Part shown: piece by piece, positions 41,077 through 49,556 of the stretch
Numbering within the stretch: the first letter of the stretch is position 1
How the letters are laid out: every line of letters begins with the position of its first letter
Assembly: GCF_000826185.2 (NCBI RefSeq)
Contig: NZ_LN648874.1
Span: 186,001 to 250,000 of the forward strand
Reading direction: 5' to 3'
Length of the DNA stretch: 64,000 bases
Source of the DNA: Microbacterium gorillae
GTDB taxonomy: Bacteria > Actinomycetota > Actinomycetes > Actinomycetales > Microbacteriaceae
Notes under the pieces: model-generated
Database searches by the model: none
Told to the model about the DNA's origin: nothing
The model's input: only the letters and a program-made list of their open reading frames with translations
Position numbers and translations under genes: made by a program

Positions 41077-42387
41077 CTATCCGCGACGGGTAGGGGGCGC
41101 CCCACCCGGGCCCGGTCGAGGGACGAATCGGGGCACCCATCGGATGAACCCGAGCGCGCCCAGGAAAGCGACGACGCTCATGAGCCCGGTCGCCCAGGCG
41201 AGGGACAGCAGGGCCGTGACAGCGGACACCAACAGTGGTGCCAGCGCGCCGCCGGCATCCGTGAGCGTGCGCCACGAGCCGAGGAAGGCCGCGGGATCGC
41301 GTTGCGGAGCGATGTCGGCACCGAGGGTCAGGAGGATGCCCGAGGACAGGCCGTTGCCGGCACCGAGCACCATCGCGAACGTCGCGAACCACATGGTGGC
41401 GGACGCGAGATCGTGCGTCACCGCCAGCGCGCCGAAGCCCGCGCCCATCAGGAGCATGGCCGGAAGTGCCGCCCACAGGCGTCCGTAGCGGTCCATCACC
41501 TGACCGCTGGCGTAGAACAGCGCGAAGTCGATCGCGCCGGAGATGCCGACGATGAGGGCGATCGTGGACGCGTCCATCCCCAACGAGACTCCCCACAGCG
41601 GCAGGATCGCCTGGCGCGCCGATCGCACGGCGGACAGGGAAGCGGCCGCGAGACCGAGCCGCAGCAGGACCGTCCGGTGGTTCCACATCGTCCGGAAAAC
41701 GCCCGGACTGGGCTGGATGACCCCCACCGGGCCGGTGATCGGCTCACCGGTGTCCGCCGGGTCTGCGGGGCGAGCGGTGCGCGGCGGAGGCGCCTCAGCG
41801 GCGATGCGCTCCGGATCCGGGCCGAAGGTCACCAGCGCCACCGCGGCGAGCAGGCACACGCCGAGGAACGCGATCGCGGCCCGCTCATCGCCGAACACCC
41901 AGATCAGGCCGGCGGCCACGAAGGGCCCGACGAACATCCCGAGGCGGAACGATCCGCCGAGCAACGACAGGGCGCGGGCGCGGAAACTCAGCGGCACGCG
42001 CGTGGTCATGAACGAGTGCCGGGCGAGGGCGAAGGCCGCGGCGCAGAAGCCGATCAGGAGCGCCGCAGCCATCAGCATTCCGACGTTCCGGGCGAAGCCG
42101 AGCAGCCCGACCCCGACGAGCGCGACGGTTCCGGAGACCATCATGGTGCGCCGTTCACCGAATCGCGCGACGGCCCAACCGGCGGGCAGGTTGCCACAGA
42201 GCTGGCCGACCACGAGGGCGGCGGCGACCAGGGAGGACACCGCGATGTCCGCCCCGAACCTGGTGGCGAGGACCGGCAGAAGGGGGACGACCGCGCCTTC
42301 GCCCAGGGAGAACAGCAGCGTCGGGCCGTAGATCATCGGCGCGAGCTTGCGGAGGATGCTGCTCGCGCCGATCGGCTCGTCGCTCAT
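41077..42387 (-). CDS. MFS transporter
   Basis: This 436-aa protein starts at ATG 42387 with GGGAGGA 7 nt upstream; the Met at 42408 is less likely. It has about 12 hydrophobic segments and the MFS loop motif AVARFGERRTMM between helices 2 and 3, with a central hydrophilic loop (AEAPPPRTARPADPADTGEP). It is probably a proton-driven exporter; the substrate is unknown. Confidence 0.87.
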   Translation of the reverse strand: MSDEPIGASSILRKLAPMIYGPTLLFSLGEGAVVPLLPVLATRFGADIAVSSLVAAALVVGQLCGNLPAGWAVARFGERRTMMVSGTVALVGVGLLGFARNVGMLMAAALLIGFCAAAFALARHSFMTTRVPLSFRARALSLLGGSFRLGMFVGPFVAAGLIWVFGDERAAIAFLGVCLLAAVALVTFGPDPERIAAEAPPPRTARPADPADTGEPITGPVGVIQPSPGVFRTMWNHRTVLLRLGLAAASLSAVRSARQAILPLWGVSLGMDASTIALIVGISGAIDFALFYASGQVMDRYGRLWAALPAMLLMGAGFGALAVTHDLASATMWFATFAMVLGAGNGLSSGILLTLGADIAPQRDPAAFLGSWRTLTDAGGALAPLLVSAVTALLSLAWATGLMSVVAFLGALGFIRWVPRFVPRPGPGGAPPTRRG

Positions 42388-42529
42388 TCGCGATCCTCCC
42401 TCGCGCATGACGCCGCGCCGGCGATCACACCTCGACCAGCCTAGCGACGCGTGCGTTCACGGTCCGTCATGCCGCGCGGTGCCGGGACGCGGACCGCGAC
42501 CTGCCGCCGAACCGCCCCGGCGTACCGAG

Positions 42530-42535
42530 TAGGAT
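42530..42535 (+). promoter_or_regulatory. -10 box for prfB
   Basis: TAGGAT ends 9 nt before the prfB ATG; the intervening CGGAGGGCC would leave almost no leader. Confidence 0.45.
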
Positions 42536-42544
42536 CGGAGGGCC

Positions 42545-43657
42545 ATGCTCGACTATGAATTCACCGCGCAGATCGCTGCCGTCCGGTCCACCTTCGCCGA
42601 CATCAAGGCCGTCGTCGATGTCGACGCGCTCCGCGCGGACATCGCGCGCCTCAGCGAGGAGGCCGGCGCCCCCGACCTCTGGGACGACCCCGAGGCCGCG
42701 CAGAAGGTGACCAGCGCGCTGAGCCACAAGCAGGCCGACCTCGGTCGCGTCGAGGGTGTGGAGCGTCGCCTGGACGACCTCGACGTGCTCGTCGAGCTCG
42801 CCAACGAGATGGAGGACGAGGACGCCGAGCAGGAGGCTCGCGACGAGCTGGCCGCGCTCGAGAACGTCGTCAGCCAGCTCGAGGTGCAGACGCTCCTGGA
42901 CGGCGAGTACGACCCGCGCTCGGCCGTCGTGACGATCCGATCCGGAGCCGGCGGCGACGACGCGACCGACTTCGCCGAGATGCTGATGCGCATGTACCTG
43001 CGCTGGGCCGAGAACCACAAGTACCCCGTCAAGGTCATGGACACGTCCTACGCCGAGGGCGCGGGCATCAAGTCCACGACGTTCGAGGTGGACGCGCCGT
43101 ACGCCTACGGCACGCTCTCCGTTGAGGCCGGAACGCACCGCCTCGCGCGCATCAGCCCGTTCGGTTCCGCGGACAAGCGCCAGACCAGCTTCGCCGCCGT
43201 CGAGGTCATCCCCGTGATGGAGGAGGCCCAGGAGGTCGAGATCCCCGAGGGCGACATCCGCGTTGACGTGTTCCGCTCGTCCGGTCCGGGTGGACAGTCC
43301 GTCAACACGACGGACTCCGCCGTCCGCCTCACGCACCTTCCGACCGGCATCGTCGTGTCGATGCAGAACGAGAAGTCGCAGATCCAGAACCGCGCGGCGG
43401 CCATGCGCGTCCTGCAGACCCGCCTGATGCTGCTGCAGAAGGAGCAGGAAGCGGCGAAGAAGAAGGAGCTCGCCGGTGTCATCACCGCGAGCTGGGGCGA
43501 CCAGATGCGCTCGTACTTCCTCTACGGCCAGCAGCTCGTGAAGGACCTGCGCACCGGGTACGAGGTCGGCAACCCGCAGACCGTGTTCGACGGTGACCTG
43601 GACGGCTTCATCTCGGCCGGTATCCGCTGGCGCAAGCGCAAGGACGACGACGACTGA
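42545..43657 (+). CDS. prfB: Peptide chain release factor 2
   Basis: This 370-aa class I release factor recognises [26 protein letters not shown] carries the GGQ motif for peptidyl-tRNA hydrolysis; [18 protein letters not shown] and [19 protein letters not shown] are RF2 features. The gene is one continuous frame without the autoregulatory UGA frameshift near codon 26 found in many bacteria. In many actinobacteria prfB precedes ftsE; here 5.9 kb separates them. Confidence 0.97.
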   Translation: MLDYEFTAQIAAVRSTFADIKAVVDVDALRADIARLSEEAGAPDLWDDPEAAQKVTSALSHKQADLGRVEGVERRLDDLDVLVELANEMEDEDAEQEARDELAALENVVSQLEVQTLLDGEYDPRSAVVTIRSGAGGDDATDFAEMLMRMYLRWAENHKYPVKVMDTSYAEGAGIKSTTFEVDAPYAYGTLSVEAGTHRLARISPFGSADKRQTSFAAVEVIPVMEEAQEVEIPEGDIRVDVFRSSGPGGQSVNTTDSAVRLTHLPTGIVVSMQNEKSQIQNRAAAMRVLQTRLMLLQKEQEAAKKKELAGVITASWGDQMRSYFLYGQQLVKDLRTGYEVGNPQTVFDGDLDGFISAGIRWRKRKDDDD

Positions 43658-43688
43658 CGCTCCCAGCTCCGACACTTCTGCCACCGCA

Positions 43689-43771
43689 GACCTGTCGGAG
43701 GTGAGAGCGACCGTGTGTTGCTCTCACGCGTTGCAGAAATCAGCGACCGGACCTGTCGAAGGTGAGAGCGA
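43689..43771 (+). repeat. Two 22-bp direct repeats downstream of prfB
   Basis: 43689-43710 and 43750-43771 differ at one base (GACCTGTCGGAGGTGAGAGC- type). The 13-mer GTGAGAGCGACCG (43701-43713) recurs at 49488-49500, just before ftsE. Confidence 0.85.
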
Positions 43772-43774
43772 GCC

Positions 43775-43800
43775 GGACGGGGTGCCCGATCACCCCGTCC
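43775..43800. terminator. Bidirectional hairpin between prfB and the serine hydrolase gene
   Basis: GGACGGGGTG pairs with CACCCCGTCC around a 6-nt loop; the stem overlaps the stop codon of the minus-strand gene at 43790. Confidence 0.55.
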
Positions 43801-45463
43801 GCGTCAGCACACCCAGACCGGTCGGTTCCGGCACCTGCGGAAAGCTGTTGAAGAAGGTCAGCGTGACACCGGTCACGGCCCCGTTCGTGCGGCTGAAGAC
43901 CGCCGAGGACAGCGATCCCGGCAGTGCGTTCTCGCCGACGGGTGCGAACGCCTTCGTGTCTCCGCTCCAGGGTTCGATCGCGAAGGTGTAGCCGCCGTTC
44001 GGGCCCATCGCACCCTCCAGCGTGCCGTTGCGCTCGGTCACCGTGAGGGTGCCGAGGTAGTCGCCGCGGTAGGTGCCGACGTAGTCCGAGAGCGGTCCGG
44101 ACGCCGCCGCGTGCGCGGGCGCGGTCTGACCAGCGAGGTCGCCGGACGGGGCGTTGAAGCTCTCGAACCGTCCATGGAAGGCGTCCACCCAGTCCCGGGT
44201 CTGGGCGCCGTACATGACCTGGTCGATGAACTCCTGCGTCACAGCCTCGGGCATGCCGATCGGGGCCCCGTTCGTGAGCACGGTGATGCCGATCCCGAGG
44301 TCGGGGACGAGGATCGCCGCGGTCGCGGTGCCGAGGCCGAAGGCGCCGGAGTGGCTGAGCGTCACTCGGCCGCCGGCGGCCGCGTTGACGTTGATGCCGA
44401 AGCCGTAGTGGGTCGGACGCTGGTCGAACGTGGTGTTGTGCGAGGTCACGATCTGCGACGAGAAGGCCTCGGTGAGCGGCTCCGGGTCGATGAACTGCGC
44501 GCCGTTCAGCTTCCCGTCGGCCAGCACGAGCGCCATCCACTTCGCCACATCGCCGGAGGTCGATGCCATTCCGCCGGCGGGTGCTTCGGCGTCCGGATCC
44601 CGGTCGAACAGCGGCTGGAAGGACTTCTCGCCGATGCGCGCATGCTCGATCGCCCGATCCGTCGTCGCAGCGAAATCGGCATGCGAGGAGGTGGTGGACG
44701 TCATTCCGAGCGGTTCGAACAGCAGCTCCTTCGCCATCTCCTCCCAGGACTGACCGCGGGACTCCGCCGCAGCGACCGCCCCCGTAGTGAGGCCGAAGTT
44801 CGAGTACTGGTACGTCGTGCGGAACGGCTGGAGCGGGATCTGCGCGAGGTGGCCGAGGATGTACGTCCGGTCGAAGCCCAGGTCCTCCAGATCGTCACCG
44901 CCACCGGTGGGGATTCCCGTCCGGTGTGCGAAGAAGTCACCGATCGTCGCGTTGGCGGTGACGTACGGATCGGACAGCCGGAATCCCGGCAGCAGCGAAC
45001 TCACCTTCGTCGACCACGACAGCGCGCCCTTCGACTCGGTGATGGCCTTCGCGACGACGGTCGCGGAGATGGGCTTGGACAGGGAAGCGATCTGGAACAG
45101 GGTGTCCTTGTCGACGAGTTCGCCGGTGCGCGTGTCCCGGACGCCGAACGCCCCCTGGTAGACGGTCTTGCCGTCCGAGACGACGGCGACCGAGGCGCCG
45201 GGCACTCCGCTGCGCTGCATCGCGTCCTTCACCTGACCGGGCAGCTTCTTCAGCGCAGCGGCGATCGCGTCGGCCCGGTCGGTGTAGAGCGGGAGGACGT
45301 CCTGGTTCGGGGCGGCACCGGCTTCCACGGCGAGGGGAGCCGCGGTCGTGCCAGTGCCGCCGGTCGTGCATCCGGACAGCATCCCCATCACGACCACAGC
45401 CGCGGTGGCGGTCACGGTCGTCGCCGCGCGGCGGGCGGCGGATCTCTTCTGGACGTGTCGCAT
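43790..45463 (-). CDS. Serine hydrolase lipoprotein (beta-lactamase/PBP4-like fold)
   Basis: This 557-aa protein has a lipoprotein signal peptide (AAVVVMGMLSGC, lipobox Cys32) and is anchored outside the membrane. The class-C beta-lactamase/D-peptidase-like domain has LFQIASLSKPISATV (SxxK, Ser127/Lys130), TYQYSNFGLTTG (YxN near 220) and VTLSHSGAFGLGTA (HxG in place of KTG). A C-terminal domain (YVGTYRGDYLGTLTVTERNG) is the lipocalin-like extension seen in this family. It may act on peptidoglycan or D-peptides, or be an esterase. It is divergent from a two-component system that could control it. Confidence 0.88.
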   Translation of the reverse strand: MRHVQKRSAARRAATTVTATAAVVVMGMLSGCTTGGTGTTAAPLAVEAGAAPNQDVLPLYTDRADAIAAALKKLPGQVKDAMQRSGVPGASVAVVSDGKTVYQGAFGVRDTRTGELVDKDTLFQIASLSKPISATVVAKAITESKGALSWSTKVSSLLPGFRLSDPYVTANATIGDFFAHRTGIPTGGGDDLEDLGFDRTYILGHLAQIPLQPFRTTYQYSNFGLTTGAVAAAESRGQSWEEMAKELLFEPLGMTSTTSSHADFAATTDRAIEHARIGEKSFQPLFDRDPDAEAPAGGMASTSGDVAKWMALVLADGKLNGAQFIDPEPLTEAFSSQIVTSHNTTFDQRPTHYGFGINVNAAAGGRVTLSHSGAFGLGTATAAILVPDLGIGITVLTNGAPIGMPEAVTQEFIDQVMYGAQTRDWVDAFHGRFESFNAPSGDLAGQTAPAHAAASGPLSDYVGTYRGDYLGTLTVTERNGTLEGAMGPNGGYTFAIEPWSGDTKAFAPVGENALPGSLSSAVFSRTNGAVTGVTLTFFNSFPQVPEPTGLGVLTRTG

Positions 45464-45596
45464 CTCGCCATTCCTCCCGTGGGGCCTGCCTCGACGCTAG
45501 GAGGAACCGCACCCCCGAACCATGGACCTGGGCCGCGGACCGCACACAGGACGCAGGTCCCTTGCACGCCCGCGCACGGCGAGTACGTTCAGCATC

Positions 45597-47348
45597 ATGG
45601 GTACCTTCTCGCCCTGTTCGTCGCGCGCGCGACCGACGCCGCCCGCGCTTCGCGGGGTGCGGGAGGGGTCGCTGGAGCGGGCACTGCTGTTCCTGCTCGT
45701 GGTCGGTCTCCTGCTGGGTATCGGGCAGGTGTGCGCCGCCTACGCCTTCTCCGATGCGGGGTGGGCCGCGCTGTTGTTCGGGGTCGTCTACGCGATCTGG
45801 CTCGGGGCCGGCGTTCTGGCATGGTGGCGTCGCCCCGGCAACGGCGTGGGGGCCCTCATCCTGCTGGGTGCGATCTCGATCCACCTCGGAGGCATCGCGA
45901 ACGTCCCGGCGCCGGCGTACGTGCTGATCAACGCGGTGTTCGCCACGATGGTCCTCGCGGTGACCGTCCACATCCTGCACGCCTTCCCCTCCGGTCGCCT
46001 GCGCGGCCGCCTCTCCATCGCGACGGTGGTGCTCGGCTATGTCGTCTCCATCGGCTTCGACCTGGTGAACACCGTGCTTCGGGCGGTGAACCCGAGCGGC
46101 ATCCCCGTCGTGAGCGCGGTTCAGACCGCCCTCGGCATCCTCGTCATGGTGGTCACGGCCGTGGTCCTGGCGCGCCGACTCGTGCTGGCCGATCGCGTGC
46201 ACCGGCGGATTCTGCTGCCGCTGTACGCGTACGGCATCGTCTCGGTGCTGGCCGCACCCCTCCTCCCGCTCGTGCTGCGGCCTCGGGGCGTGGACACCGA
46301 AACGATCGCCATCGCTCAGCTCGCGGTGCTCGCCGGGCTCCCGATCGCCTTCCTCCTCGGCGTTCTGCTCGGTGGCTTCCGGCGTACCACGGCGATCGAG
46401 GCGCTGAGCGCGTGGCTCGCGATCGGCGGTGCGACGCGTCCCTCGGTCGGCCGAGCCCTGGCCGCGACGCTCGGCGACGAATCGCTCGAGGTCGTCTACT
46501 GGGATCCGGAGCGCGACGCGTACATGGACGAGAACGGTCACGAGGTTCCGCGTGACGAGAAGCGTGACCGCGGGTGGATCGACGTGCGCGTCGATGATCG
46601 ACTGGTCGGCGCCATCGGGTACGACGCCCTGATCATGGCGGACGCCGCAGCCGTCCGGCGCGCGGGGGAGGTGCTCGCCATCGCGATCGATCGCGAGCGG
46701 TTGACGACCCAGCTTCTGGCGAGCAACGAGGAGCTGACCCGCTCCCGGCTGCGGCTGGTCGAAGCGACCTATCGCGAACGCTCTCGCGTCGCCCGAGACC
46801 TGCACGACGGCCTGCAGGTGCAGTTGGTCCTGCTCGCGCTCGAGGCGCAGAAGATCGCGAATGCGCCGGACGCATCGCCCGCCACCGGCGCGGCGGCCGA
46901 GCAACTGCGGCACGGAATCGACGCCGCGGCCGCGGAACTGCGCGACTTGGTGCACAACGTCCTGCCCGCCTCGCTGTTCGAGCGGGGGCTCGTCGCGGCC
47001 GCCGAGGATCTGGTGGATCGACTCGAGATCCCGGCGACGCTGACCTGCGACGCGGACGAGTCGAGCATGGGCGGCGCGACCACGCTCACGGCCTATTTCG
47101 TGCTCGCCGAAGCTCTCGCCAATGCCGCGAAGCACTCCCGCGCCGCCCGCGTGGACGTCCGTCTGCACCAGAGCGCGGGCCGACTGCACGTCCGGGTCGA
47201 CGACGATGGCGTCGGCGAAGCCCGCGTCGAGGACGGCACCGGACTGCGCGGCCTCTTCGACCGCGTCGCGGCCGTGGACGGGACGATGCGGATCGATTCG
47301 CGCCCCGGACACGGGACACGCGTGGAGGTGGATCTGCCATGCGGGTAG
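45597..47348 (+). CDS. NarL-type sensor histidine kinase
   Basis: This 583-aa protein starts at ATG 45597. It has about eight N-terminal membrane helices, then a cytoplasmic GAF-like region, a HisKA_3 dimerisation domain with RERSRVARDLHDGLQVQLVL (phospho-His ~403) and a HATPase_c domain (LAEALANAAKHSRAARVDVR; DDDGVG; GTGLRGLFDRV). The multi-helix sensor may detect membrane or wall stress. It overlaps the response regulator gene by 10 bp. Confidence 0.92.
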   Translation: MGTFSPCSSRARPTPPALRGVREGSLERALLFLLVVGLLLGIGQVCAAYAFSDAGWAALLFGVVYAIWLGAGVLAWWRRPGNGVGALILLGAISIHLGGIANVPAPAYVLINAVFATMVLAVTVHILHAFPSGRLRGRLSIATVVLGYVVSIGFDLVNTVLRAVNPSGIPVVSAVQTALGILVMVVTAVVLARRLVLADRVHRRILLPLYAYGIVSVLAAPLLPLVLRPRGVDTETIAIAQLAVLAGLPIAFLLGVLLGGFRRTTAIEALSAWLAIGGATRPSVGRALAATLGDESLEVVYWDPERDAYMDENGHEVPRDEKRDRGWIDVRVDDRLVGAIGYDALIMADAAAVRRAGEVLAIAIDRERLTTQLLASNEELTRSRLRLVEATYRERSRVARDLHDGLQVQLVLLALEAQKIANAPDASPATGAAAEQLRHGIDAAAAELRDLVHNVLPASLFERGLVAAAEDLVDRLEIPATLTCDADESSMGGATTLTAYFVLAEALANAAKHSRAARVDVRLHQSAGRLHVRVDDDGVGEARVEDGTGLRGLFDRVAAVDGTMRIDSRPGHGTRVEVDLPCG

Positions 47349-48007
47349 TCATCGCTGAGGACGAGGTGCTGCTGCGAGAGGGCCTTGCGCACCTGCTCGA
47401 GGACGACGGGATCACGGTCGTCTCGGCCGTCGGCACCGCGGACGACCTGGAGCGCGATGTGACGGCGCACCGCCCAGACCTCGCGATCACGGACATCCGG
47501 ATGCCGCCGTCGTTCACCGATGAGGGGCTCGCCGCAGCGCTGCGCATCCGCCGGGACTGTCCGGACGTCGGCGTCGTGGTGCTGTCCCAGCACGTCCAGC
47601 GCCGGTACGCCGCCGATCTGCTGAGCCAGGGTGGTGGTCGCTTCGGGTACCTGCTCAAGCAGCGGATCGCCGATGTGCACACCTTCACTGAGAACCTGCA
47701 CCGGGTCGATGCCGGTGGCACGGTGCTCGATCCCGAGGTGATCGCGGTGATGGTGACGCGCGCGCGGCGGGGAGACGGGGCCGTCGGACGCCTGACCCCA
47801 CGGCAGCGCGAGGTCCTGGCCCTGATGGCCGAGGGCCGCAGCAACGCGGCGATCGCCGGGGCACTCTTCCTCACTGAGAAGGCGGTCGTCCAGCACACCT
47901 CGAACATCTACGACGCCCTCGGACTAGCGGTGGACGCCGACGACCACCGGCGGGTGCTCGCGGTGATCCGATACCTCGAAGCGGCCGCCACCCCGCCGGA
48001 ACACTGA
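47339..48007 (+). CDS. NarL/LuxR-family response regulator
   Basis: This 222-aa regulator has a receiver domain (VVIAEDEVLLREGLAHLL; phospho-acceptor Asp52 in AITDIRMPP; the conserved Lys in GYLLKQR) and a LuxR-type HTH (LTPRQREVLALMAEGRSNAA, IAGALFLTEKAVVQHTSNIY). It overlaps and pairs with the kinase gene upstream. Likely targets are the adjacent serine hydrolase and lipoprotein genes; this is inferred from position. Confidence 0.94.
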   Translation: MRVVIAEDEVLLREGLAHLLEDDGITVVSAVGTADDLERDVTAHRPDLAITDIRMPPSFTDEGLAAALRIRRDCPDVGVVVLSQHVQRRYAADLLSQGGGRFGYLLKQRIADVHTFTENLHRVDAGGTVLDPEVIAVMVTRARRGDGAVGRLTPRQREVLALMAEGRSNAAIAGALFLTEKAVVQHTSNIYDALGLAVDADDHRRVLAVIRYLEAAATPPEH

Positions 48008-48010
48008 ACA

Positions 48011-48058
48011 CGGACGAGAATCCGGGACGATGCTCGGATCGTCCCGGATTCTCGTCCG
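48011..48058. terminator. Strong bidirectional terminator
   Basis: A perfect 21-bp stem (48011-48031 with 48038-48058, loop GCTCGG) lies between convergent genes ending at 48007 and 48078. Confidence 0.85.
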
Positions 48059-48077
48059 GCTCAGGAGCAGATCACTG

Positions 48078-49373
48078 TCACTGTTGGACGACCTTCTCCC
48101 ACGGCTCGACGCGGCAGGTGGTGGTCGCCTTGTCGAACTCGTCCGCGGGACACGCCTTGATGACCAGCAGGCCGCCGTCCTGGACGGGGGACTGGGAGGT
48201 CACCTGGGGGACCATGACCGTCTTGGAGCCGGTGTCGATCACCCACGCGCCGATCGCGACCAGGTTCATCGGAGCGAACTCGATCCACTGCGCCGAGTCC
48301 TCGCGGAGGTCGATCTCGGTGTCCTCACCGAACGTGTGCTCCAGGCCCCACGTGCGATCGACCTTCGTGGTGAGTTCGGCCTTGAAGATCTCGCCGATCT
48401 TCGCACCCAGCGTGATCTCGACGCCGACGGAGGTCTCGGTGGACTCCTTGGTCTCCCACTTGATGGTCTTCTTGCCCTCGGTCTTGTGGTTGAGCACGAC
48501 CGAACCGACGACCTTCTGCGGACCGCGCGCGAAGCTGGTTCCGGCCGCGAAATATCGACAGTGGCGCTGGGCGTCCGCGTCGTTGCAGTACCGGTTGATC
48601 AGGGCGGCGGCGTCGGCGGTGTTGGTGACCACCTCGACCTTCTTGATCGTGAACACCGGCTCGGGGTTGTACCCGCGGATGTTCTCCCAGCTGCACTGGT
48701 AGGGGCTCACCCACGCCCAGGTGCCGCCGTTCACCGGGTCCCCGCGATAGACGTCGCACATGTCGCTGTTCTGACCGTAGGCGGGGCTGGAGAACTTCGT
48801 GCCCACCCAGAAGTCCGTGGGCTTGCCGTTGTCGTAGATCCGGTGCCGGTACATGAAGGCCGGCGCCTGTCCGCCGACCTTGAAGGACGACGACGAGGTG
48901 ACGGTGTCGACCTCGCCGGTCCGCTGCGACCAGGAGCCCGCTCCGCGGAACCACCCGTCGCGGAGGCTGACCCCGTTGCCGATGACCCGGTAGGTCGCCG
49001 TGATCGTGCGATCGCCGCGGTAGTGGGTGATCGGTTCGGTCTCGGCGGTGTCGCCGGGCCACTGGTGCTCGCCGGCGTCGCCGGGAACGTAGGGCACGTC
49101 GCCGCTCGAGGCGGCACTGAGCGCTACCCCGCTCGCCACCTGACCGGAGGAGGAGCGCGGCGTCGGGGTGGCGGCCCCGGCGAGCGTGGTCAGCGGGCCG
49201 ACGTCCGCGCTGATGCCCGCGGACGGGGTGGGTGCGGCGGTCGGTGCCGCCAGATCGCTCACGGCCGCGATGCGGTCCGCGGGCGAGCAGCCGCTCAGGG
49301 CGGCGGACAGCGTGAGGGCGGCGATCGAGGTGCAGACGATCGCGAGTCGAGTACGCGGCAGGGTGCTACGCAT
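48078..49373 (-). CDS. Secreted lipoprotein with an aerolysin-like beta-rich region
   Basis: This 431-aa protein starts at ATG 49373. It has a lipoprotein signal (LTLSAALSGC, lipobox) then a Ser/Pro/Ala linker. The middle is a beta-rich domain with four or more cysteines (SDMCDVYRGD, SPYQCSWENI, RYCNDADAQRHCRYFAAGTS). Residues ~310-390 alternate polar and hydrophobic (TIKWETKESTETSVGVEITL, GAKIGEIFKAELTTKVDRTW), a pattern reminiscent of aerolysin/ETX-MTX2 pore-forming proteins. That resemblance is by eye only. It faces the two-component genes and may belong to the same accessory block. Confidence 0.7.
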   Translation of the reverse strand: MRSTLPRTRLAIVCTSIAALTLSAALSGCSPADRIAAVSDLAAPTAAPTPSAGISADVGPLTTLAGAATPTPRSSSGQVASGVALSAASSGDVPYVPGDAGEHQWPGDTAETEPITHYRGDRTITATYRVIGNGVSLRDGWFRGAGSWSQRTGEVDTVTSSSSFKVGGQAPAFMYRHRIYDNGKPTDFWVGTKFSSPAYGQNSDMCDVYRGDPVNGGTWAWVSPYQCSWENIRGYNPEPVFTIKKVEVVTNTADAAALINRYCNDADAQRHCRYFAAGTSFARGPQKVVGSVVLNHKTEGKKTIKWETKESTETSVGVEITLGAKIGEIFKAELTTKVDRTWGLEHTFGEDTEIDLREDSAQWIEFAPMNLVAIGAWVIDTGSKTVMVPQVTSQSPVQDGGLLVIKACPADEFDKATTTCRVEPWEKVVQQ

Positions 49374-49541
49374 GAGATATCGATTCCTTTCCGTGAATCG
49401 TTCCTCCAGCCTCCGGTCTTGCGCCGGACGCCACCATGGACCTGAGTCCCGGCCGAAACCGACTCGGGTCGCGTTCCGGCTCCGAACGTGAGAGCGACCG
49501 CACCGGCGGCGCGTCGGCCGGGCAGGCGCGGAACGCGCGCT

Positions 49542-49547
49542 TAGGCT
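49542..49547 (+). promoter_or_regulatory. -10 box for ftsE
   Basis: TAGGCT ends 9 nt before the ftsE ATG at 49557; no ribosome binding site is visible. Confidence 0.45.
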
Positions 49548-49556
49548 CGTGACGCC

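Noticed and set aside
42545..42640. Programmed frameshift in prfB
   Set aside because: The frame is continuous from the ATG and lacks the in-frame UGA near codon 26.
44937..47312. A 791-codon minus-strand frame opposite the histidine kinase
   Set aside because: Composition (Asp/Gln/Gly/His-rich) is that of antisense to a real gene; the kinase motifs are complete on the plus strand.
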